DNA of 24,899 bases, taken from assembly GCA_036939975.1 (NCBI GenBank), contig JALLPB010001693.1, positions 1-24,899 on the forward strand, written 5' to 3'. Numbering within the stretch: the stretch's first letter is position 1; every line of letters begins with the position of its first letter. The notes under the pieces were generated by a model that saw only the letters and a list, made by a program, of their open reading frames with translations, was not told the origin of the DNA and did not search any database. Source of the stretch: Cyclostephanos tholiformis (lineage: Eukaryota; Bacillariophyta; Thalassiosirophyceae; Thalassiosirales; Thalassiosiraceae). This document shows, one piece after another, positions 18,547-24,899 of this stretch. Made by a program: the position numbers and the translations under genes.

Positions 18547-18695
18547 TAATCCCCCCTAGTATTTAAAACATCTCATCCTCCATTATACTCGTCTTCATAT
18601 CAATAACATGCATTATTATTATGATCTCGCTCGAACGCAAAAATCTTACATTTTGACGCTGTGTAGTACTATATTGTACAGTGAGGCCAATACCT

Positions 18696-18820
18696 GGGCA
18701 ATGCCCAAACCAAGTGCATGCGGCATTGCCCATGGTGTTGGGATGACGTTGATGTGCCTACTTTGGGCGTTGCCCACGTATGGGCGATGGTAGGGGCCGT
18801 CGCTGTCGGACACCATGATG
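18696..18820 (+). repeat. Conserved 3' non-coding block, copy 1
   Basis: This block lies between the transposase stop and the right terminal repeat. In the same orientation relative to the gene, it resembles 19136-19260 of copy 2 at roughly 70% identity by eye, including GCCCATGGTGT, GGGCG and ATGGTA..GGGCC. No reading frame explains it. Confidence 0.65.
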
Positions 18821-18952
18821 TGCACGGAAGCTGGTGCCCCAACCTGTCCACGGAGGTAGGTAAAAAAAACTCAAATTAGCGAGTGATTTTCATAATCACT
18901 TACGTACGTGTACAGTAGACTTTATCGCATAACCAGTATCCTCAAATCTTAC

Positions 18953-18975
18953 AGACAAGTTAGGGCTTAAACTCG
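18953..18975 (-). repeat. Right terminal inverted repeat, copy 1
   Basis: Exact reverse complement of 15644-15666, followed by TA at 18976-18977. Confidence 0.95.
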
Positions 18976-18977
18976 TA

Positions 18978-19001
18978 CGGTCGATTGAAATAGCAAGGCC
19001 G
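18978..19001. other. 24-bp spacer between two transposons
   Basis: Only 24 bp (CGG...CCG) separate copy 1 from copy 2. Together with the adjoining ends it makes a 12-bp inverted repeat (AAACTCGTACGG at 18969-18980 and CCGTACGAGTTT at 18999-19010) around an 18-bp loop. Confidence 0.9.
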
Positions 19002-19003
19002 TA

Positions 19004-19027
19004 CGAGTTTAATGCGAGTCCTGAAAC
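19004..19027 (+). repeat. Left terminal inverted repeat, copy 2
   Basis: 24 bp, begins CGAGTTTAATGCGAGTCC. It is the exact reverse complement of 22253-22276. Confidence 0.95.
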
Positions 19028-19135
19028 GGTATCTCCTATTTTTGATGGTCCCGTAGGAAGTGTACTGTACGCTACGATACTTTTGCCCCCCTGTTTTCGA
19101 CCTCTGTTTCACCACTCACATCACGATTTCCGCCA

Positions 19136-19260
19136 ACCATGGCGGCGGGCGGCTTTGGCCCATACCATTGCCTGTGGGCCGACGACGCCCCAAGTAAGGG
19201 CATAGTCGTCACCCCCACACCATGGGCGATGATGCCTGTGCTCGGTTTCGTGCCATACCA
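19136..19260 (-). repeat. Conserved 3' non-coding block, copy 2
   Basis: Minus-strand counterpart of 18696-18820, between the transposase stop and the terminal repeat. A GATGGTATGGCACGAAACCG-like motif recurs inside it as CAATGGTATGGGCCAAAGCC, so the block has an internal duplication. Confidence 0.65.
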
Positions 19261-19379
19261 TCGGTGGCGCGAGCTGTGGCGCACCCCCCCCCAACGACGT
19301 ATTTGTCCTTTTTTTTATTTCTAGGTGAGAAAAATTTACACGAGACAATAAATACGACATTTATTATGAATGACCGCTG

Positions 19380-21950
19380 CTAAAGCCCATCGTCACCCTC
19401 CGCAACTCCCCCCCCATCCCCCGATGTGTCCGTGGATGCATTGTCACCGGCCGTCGCCGTCGATGCTACAGTCACCTCGGGTTGCGCTTCGCCAGATCCC
19501 ACCGCCACCGCTGACTCGACAAAAAGCTGGTTCCTCTGCGCGACCAATCGGTCAAACTCCTCGTTGCTCATTGTCATCGCCGCTAACACCAACTCCTTCT
19601 TCTTCAATTCTTCCAGGTGACCAAGGGCGGTGTGGGCCATCTCGACGATGTTAGACTGTGCCTCCAACAACTTGGCCTCGTCGACTTCGGTCCATCGCTC
19701 GTACGACGGTGGCGCCCTCCCACTGCTGACGATGTCAACCCAGGCAGCAACCTTCTCTTCCTTCTTCATCTTGGCGACATTGGCTTGTTGGTACCAAGTG
19801 AGGAGGGTGGTCAAGTCGGCTCCGGTAAGTTTCGTGACATCCCTCCCCTTCGCCGCTTGAATAGTCATCGTGTTCATTGCAGTCTTCTCTTGATGCATAC
19901 GCACGGTCTTCTCCTTTGTGAGCTTCTCACGTTCAACCTTGCGCTGCTTGAGGATGATTCCCTTGAAGATATCGTTGGCGGTGAGATGGACACCACCGGT
20001 TGCGGTGAAGATATTGCCGTGAGTCTTCGCCCGACTCAACAATTCAATCCGTTCCTGGGAGTGGGGTACGGTGAGGACGGTGGTGCGCTCGACAGGTTTG
20101 AGCGTAATTTTCATCACGTCACCGTTGTAACCCTCCAACGACAGCGCGTTACAGGTGATGATGTTGTGCTCGACGATGAGGGACACTAAAGCCTGCTGAT
20201 CCTCATTGCCGTCCCCAATGGAGCGACGGACCTTCGGGCTCTGCAGGCACTTCCTGCTCAGTGGGACCGCTCCAACTTTCTCCCACGCCTTTATGTTGTG
20301 GGATTTGGAAAATCCCTTTGTGAAAGCCGACCCAACAATCAACCCTGTTTCGGGATCCTTGCCACCGAATACGACGAGGCCGATCATCCACGGCGCGAGA
20401 CTCCTTGTCTTGTTGCCGGCGATGCGTTCATCGATGATGAGCTGCAGGTTTGTGCGGACAGCATTTTGGAACGGACCGTAGCTCTGGTCTGTCTCCTGGG
20501 TCACGGCAGTTGTGTTTGGAACGCCGGGGTAAAGGATAAACCCGTGGAAGCGGAGGTAGGCGAGGAGTGTTGGGTTGAGTCTTCCTGGGCCGCTATCACA
20601 TTTGATAACGACCCACCATCCTTTGATGGGTGCCGCGTCGGGAAATAGCTTCATGAGAGATGTTTTAATATATTCAAAAAATTCTTCATCATCCATCCCC
20701 CCCTTGCTATTTAGACCAAATGAGACGGGGAACTCCTGCTCAGTTCCCCATCCAAAAATTCCCTTGACGGCAGTGAAGTAGCGTATCATCTCGATACGAA
20801 TTGCTTCGCCTTCGGCCGATGATGCCGACGTCTGGAATTGGAAGTGGGGCCTCGCCCGCCGCCGAACTCCCACTTATCATCGTCATCGTAAGCGCTGACT
20901 TTGACGTTGCTTTCCCGAGCTGTGGGAAGCGTACGTCGTAATAAGTCACAGTTTGCTCCCGTCGAGCGACAAACATGTCTCGTCAATGTTTATGATCCTT
21001 CCTTTCATCTCGTCAGGAAAATGAAGTGATCCGTCTATGTTGATTGTCGCAAACCCATATTCGACAACGAACGTCTCCCAGCTGTCGAACCACAGATCCA
21101 AATTTTGAAATGTGGTCCAGAGGATGCGGCGGTCCTCCGCACAATTCATCTTCTCGGCGTTGATGTCAGTTGCCGTATTGCGGACAACTCGATTCAGCAG
21201 CCCCGTTGCTGCGACTGTTCCAATGTTGAACGTTTTGGCAAACATTGGGATCATCTTCGCACGGGAGTTGTCGCCCGCGCACGCATTCATCTGGTTGATT
21301 GGCACGAGGCTCTTGTATGCCTGGCATAGAAACTTGTATGCCGTGGCCGAAATACGCCCCACCGGACCCATCTTCATCGGGGAAGCGCCGACGAGTTCTT
21401 CCTTCGACGCGTAACGAGAAATCGTAGCAATGCTCGGGCAAGTTTCGTACTTCGCCATGATGGCTTCGTACACCTGCCTGATGGACATCCCATCTGGCTT
21501 CTGCTTCTCAGCGTTAAATAGGCGCACAGCAGCCTTGTGTGCGTCGGACTTGTGCCTCTTGGCCGCTAGATCGTCAACGCGCCTTTGCTGGACGGCGGAC
21601 GCAGTTGGCCGAATCTGCTTCCTCTTTGGCTTTGGGTGCGTTGGTCCTGTTGTCTCGGTCGTCGTCGATGCAGCTGGGGCATTAGTACTATCACCACCAG
21701 TCAACGACGATACGACCGAATCGTTCGTTGTGATCATCCGGACCTCAATGGATGGGCCATGATGTCTTTGCTTCACCCCAAGAGCCTCGAGACGACGACG
21801 TATCATCCTGCACATGCTATCGTCGGATATTTCCTTCTTAGAAAATCCAGCCAGAATCATGGCCTGGCGAAGCTTGAGACCGGTGGTGGTGCCAAGAATC
21901 CGCACGGCCTCATCAACCTTCTTGAGATGTGCAGCACTCTTCTTCGGCAT
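19380..21950 (-). pseudogene. DD35D transposase of copy 2, two frameshifts
   Basis: The start at 21950 (MPKKSAAHLKKV...) is the likely one; it aligns with the start of the copy 1 protein. The frame runs to IINIDETCLSLDGS, then meets TGA at 20946-20948. The homologous reading continues in another frame (REQTVTYYDV...MISGSSAAGEA) for about 100 bp and returns to the first frame near 20843-20852 at HFQFQTSAS. It then stays open to TAG at 19380. Against copy 1, both breaks look like small deletions (losing roughly the equivalents of copy 1 residues 325-335 and two or three residues near 375). All three catalytic Asp positions are kept, with 35 residues between the last two. The C-terminus ends in a Gly/Ala/Asp-rich tail. 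The copy is probably inactive unless the shifts are assembly errors. Confidence 0.82.
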
Positions 21951-22252
21951 GTTGCGCAATGGGTTGTATAGTGTTGAAACAGATTGGAGGAAGCAATGAC
22001 TTCGAAAAGTTAAGCGGACATGTGATGCTACATGAAACGTCAGGTCACGAAGCACGCACTAGGTGAAAATGGGCGCACAGTTCACCCCCAAGATGACGTC
22101 GGATGATGACAGTCCCAAGTAGTGATGTGACCGTCAGATCAAGCTCTACACGAACATGCACTCCTTGGGGCCATTGGAGTTAGTTCTAATAGTATTTATC
22201 TACTTTTACTACAATGGACGTATGTAACGAAACAGTTTGTCCTTTTTGGCCT

Positions 22253-22276
22253 GTTTCAGGACTCGCATTAAACTCG
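22253..22276 (-). repeat. Right terminal inverted repeat, copy 2
   Basis: Exact reverse complement of 19004-19027, followed by TA at 22277-22278. Confidence 0.95.
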
Positions 22277-22278
22277 TA

Positions 22279-22525
22279 CTATTCTGTAGGTGTCTATTTT
22301 TCTGCAGTAGTTCAAACACAAGCAAAGGATTGTGAAGCACTTACACACTTCGATCATATCAGTCAGTACAACATCAATAAAAAAACTACCAATGGCAACT
22401 GGGGACCTTGCCCTCCTCACCGCCCGCAGATAAACATCAAGTAAAAATACACAGGCATCATCGACATATCCTTTTCCCCGACGATTCTGCTCGGTGTTGT
22501 TGCATTCTCCCCCAACAACCACCAT
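22279..22525 (-). pseudogene. Possible exon truncated by transposon copy 2
   Basis: The minus strand reads from an ATG at 22525 as MVVVGGECNNTEQ... then CVFLLDVYLRAVRRARS..., ending in ...LTDMIEV with a good donor-like GTAAGT directly after. The transposon end begins at 22278, so any downstream exon would have been displaced. No homologous family is recognised and the coding call rests only on composition and the splice-like site. Confidence 0.25.
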
Positions 22526-22805
22526 TTTATTCTAATTGTCATTGCACATGTGGCCACAACCACCATCCACATAGTTCTGGATCACCCGTGGTTCTATTCC
22601 AAAAATACAAGCACCCCCCCCCTCCCAACATCATCAACAGAATATAATGCAATAATTTATTGCAAATTTGCTCCGCTGTTCAGCTTCTGTAATTAACTGC
22701 GGCAACCATTTTCATTGGGCTGGTTGGTGGTCTACCCCCAAGAAAACAAGTCAAGAACAGGACTACCTAAATAACCATCCCAACTCTAAAAAAAAACAAC
22801 TGCTA

Positions 22806-22860
22806 CAACAACAACAACAACAACAACATCAACAGCAACAACAACAACAGCAACAACATT
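22806..22860 (+). repeat. CAA/CAG microsatellite
   Basis: Nearly pure (CAA)n with CAG and CAT interruptions. In one + frame it would encode a Gln-rich run (22668-22922), but no gene is supported around it. Confidence 0.85.
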
Positions 22861-23039
22861 CCCACCACAAAGAACTCCCACCCCACAAACTCTCAATAAC
22901 AACACACCTGATTTCCTGCTGAGAGAAGACCCACATCTCTCAAACTACTCAAAGGTACAAGCACAACAGCACCACTAATTCCACTAAATCAACAACTCCA
23001 ACCATCCTAGTATACTATGGCCCTCTGCCTCCTCCACCC

Positions 23040-24110
23040 CAGCCATCACCAGCCCCTGACATTCCTCCCTTCTTCTGGGTATCTGACATCAACTTTGCTG
23101 ACCCCTAGTCTAGCTTTAATCTTAGTAGTCAAGTTCCTAAGCAGGGGGGGGCACGTCCAGCAGGCTTTGACAAGCCTTAGTATTGGAAACGGCCCAACCT
23201 GCTATAGGACAAGTTAACACACACATCAACTTTGCATCAATCACAACTAGGTTAGGGGCTGCATTCATAAAAAATACTCTAGCTATCATACAAACCAAAA
23301 AAACCTCCACGTGTTTTTTCTATTTGTGTCTGACCCTTTCTTACCTACAAAGTACTCTAACAAATCTGTACTGTGAGAGAAAAGAAACACCCCCCCCCCC
23401 TTGCCAATTTGCTCAATGCCATCATGGTCTAAATTGACCCCTGTGGTGAAGAATTCGCAATGTTCATACTGCATTTTCATGGATTTAGTGACGTAGTTGC
23501 ACGGGGGCATCACTTGGGTGTGCAACTATGAAGCCGGAATCGCAAGTCTTGCACCCCCGGGGTGGAAAGTACGTCACAATCAATGAAAATAGCTGCAACA
23601 ATGGCACAATTTCCATCATCATGACCAAATGCGTCCTTGGCGAGGAAGGATGCCTTCACCCATGGCAATAAGACTCCAAAGCCCTTACCAAGACCCATCA
23701 CAACACACCCTCTACCTGATATTCTTGTGTTGGCAGGGCTCGCATGGCGCACATCATATATTGTGCATGGTCCCAAAAATATCAACAATTTGTCAACCAT
23801 ATTGTATGCAATTGTTTGGTCGACCGCAGCAGCCCCTTCTGGCTGCTTGATTGTCCAGGAGCAAATAGATGCTAATGCATTACAACATTAGCATCAACAC
23901 ACCAGTGAGTTAATTGTTGTTTGTTTGCCTTAATTTTTGCCACAGCCATCTTGAACTCATTATCAACAATTTTTTTGATTGTTTGCTTTGCAGCTCTCAC
24001 AGCTCCTCCAATCAAAGCACAGCCCCCAACCCCTACGACAATGGAGCCAATGAGGAGGAAGGTATCAAGAGATGGGGGTGATTGATAGTGGCAGCAAGTC
24101 TAGTAGCGAA
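23040..24110 (-). pseudogene. Coding-like but broken minus-strand region, unknown family
   Basis: Four consecutive minus-strand segments read well but in different frames: a hydrophobic start (TFLLIGSIVVGVGGCALIGG, about 24060-24010) ending at a TAG near 23880; ASICSWTIKQPEGAAAVDQ... to ...VQDLRFRLHSCTPK (about 23880-23510); VMPPCNYVTKSMKMQYEHCEFF... (about 23515-23290); and MIARVFFMNAAPNLVVIDAK... plus KVDVRYPEEGRNVRGW (about 23270-23040). The order and quality suggest one old gene with a single transmembrane helix, broken by at least three frame changes. I do not recognise it. The + strand also has a Pro-rich open stretch near 22980-23110, so the strand call is not secure. Confidence 0.35.
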
Positions 24111-24119
24111 CACAATCAA

Positions 24120-24899
24120 CAATCAAATTTCAGCTAAGGGAGAGGGGGGGGTGCATGTGCAACCGTGATAACCACGATGATGAGACCAAGATCAAAAAAA
24201 TACACAAACCCAACCACAAACAGCGGGAGAACAATAAGGCAATTGTAGAGTGGGGAGAGCAAATGCAGTGAGGGTGAGAGGAGTTGGCAATGGTATGAGA
24301 GAGTGTTGGTGGTAAGATGAGTTGAGAAAGATGGTGGATGTGGGAGGGGGGGGGCAACAAATCTCATGCTCCCTCTTCCTAACCCGCCTATCTAACAACC
24401 AACTAATGACGATGAAGCAGAAGGGAAGAAGATGACTCGTCCCAACAACCATGAGAAGGAGAGAGGAAGGAGGAGGAAAGGGGGGGGGGGATAGGCAAAA
24501 AACAAGATGACAACATCATTGCTCTCGCTCTGCCTGCTCCCCCTCAACACAACAATCAACTAGTGATGGTGACGCAGAAGGTACAAAGAGGCTGACAACA
24601 ATGATGGGAAGGAGACAAGGAGAGAGTGAGTAGGAGAAAAGGGGGAGGAATGGGAGCATGTTGAAGCTAGCTTGCTGTTTGCCAAAAAGAGAAGTCCAAA
24701 GCTTGTTGGCATGAAAAGCAAACATCATCCAATGATTGTGACTGGCAGCAGGTTTGTGAGGAATGCAACAATCAAATAAATGTTGACCAGAGGGGGGGGG
24801 CTGACTTAGGTGGGTGGATAACTCTCCCCTGAAGTGAATAAACAAGTGCAAATGAAGTGGCATGTAGTTCAGGTCGGGAGAAGAAAATTATGAGCTTAT
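24120..24899. other. Purine-rich low-complexity tract with G-runs
   Basis: The + strand is strongly A/G-biased (GGAGAGGAAGGAGGAGGAAA-type text) with G-runs of about 8-10 near 24147, 24348, 24481 and 24792. No gene is supported; the open frames on the minus strand are pyrimidine-tract artefacts. Poly-purine/poly-pyrimidine DNA of this kind can form triplex or G-quadruplex structures. Confidence 0.5.

Larger units (their letters stand above)
15642..18977 (+). mobile_element. Complete pogo/Tc1-like DNA transposon, copy 1 (intact)
   Basis: A 3332-bp body (15644-18975) is bounded by perfect 23-bp terminal inverted repeats that start CGAGTTTAAGCCC, flanked on both sides by TA (15642-15643 and 18976-18977), the target duplication of the Tc1/mariner/pogo superfamily. 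It carries one uninterrupted 858-aa transposase gene on +. It has every visible feature of an autonomous element. Its right end is 24 bp from the left end of copy 2. Confidence 0.92.
19002..22278 (-). mobile_element. Complete-ended pogo/Tc1-like DNA transposon, copy 2 (transposase broken)
   Basis: A 3273-bp body (19004-22276) with perfect 24-bp terminal inverted repeats starting CGAGTTTAATGCGAG, flanked by TA (19002-19003 and 22277-22278). The outer nine bases of the ends are the same as in copy 1; the rest differ. The transposase is on the minus strand, so the two elements face each other with their 3' ends. It is a related but clearly separate family member, not a recent duplicate. Confidence 0.92.

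Noticed and set aside
19617..20189. 190-codon plus-strand frame inside the copy 2 element
   Set aside because: Antisense of the transposase, whose minus-strand frame matches copy 1.
22980..23240. Plus-strand Pro-rich frame in which every interruption is TAG, hinting at a recoded stop
   Set aside because: The supported genes in the window use TAA, TAG and TGA as normal stops. Four TAG codons in a short low-complexity stretch are not evidence of recoding.
1..24899. tRNA, rRNA, CRISPR array, bacterial operon
   Set aside because: No GTTCGA-centred T-arm with a matching acceptor stem, no rRNA motifs, no regularly spaced short repeats, and the genes contain spliceosomal-type introns.

Overview
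This window looks like nuclear DNA of a stramenopile alga, most likely a diatom. That is an inference, not a proof. The evidence is short GT-AG introns (67-84 bp where I can place them), plant/alga-type metabolic enzymes padded with Asp/Ser-rich low complexity, and PIF/Harbinger and pogo/Tc1-like DNA transposons of a kind common in these genomes. I see no bacterial operons, rRNA, tRNA or CRISPR array.

Layout. (1) 1-4640 is a repeat-rich, gene-poor zone. It holds foldback sequence at the left edge, a decayed gene at 425-1394 with at least three frame changes and one probable intron, a degenerate long-unit tandem repeat (about 1815-3260), and C-rich or featureless DNA to 4640. (2) 4845-8142 is a PIF/Harbinger-type element with two convergent genes: a spliced zinc-ribbon partner protein (+) and a DDE transposase (-) whose first catalytic Asp reads Asn. 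(3) 8169-8519 carries a perfect 22-bp palindrome and a 318-bp non-autonomous inverted-repeat element, directly upstream of the next gene. (4) 8602-15444 is a host-gene island. It holds a 992-aa fusion of a ketopantoate-reductase-like domain with a FAD amine-oxidoreductase domain (+), a three-exon membrane-anchored WrbA/flavodoxin-like protein with tandem repeats (-), and a START-like lipid-binding protein (+). (5) 15642-22278 holds two complete, diverged pogo/Tc1-like elements placed tail to tail and 24 bp apart. Each has perfect terminal inverted repeats and TA target duplications. The first encodes an intact 858-aa DD35D transposase; the second copy is frameshifted. (6) 22279-24899 contains a possible exon cut by the second element, a CAA microsatellite, a minus-strand coding-like but broken region, and purine-rich low-complexity DNA.

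The host genes are two divergent/convergent pairs with short intergenic gaps. Nothing shows that they share a pathway beyond general redox and lipid functions. The strongest candidate for something undescribed is the pair of long DD35D elements: a DSGPGR motif at the second catalytic Asp, a C-terminal SAP-like segment, and a conserved non-coding block at the 3' end.
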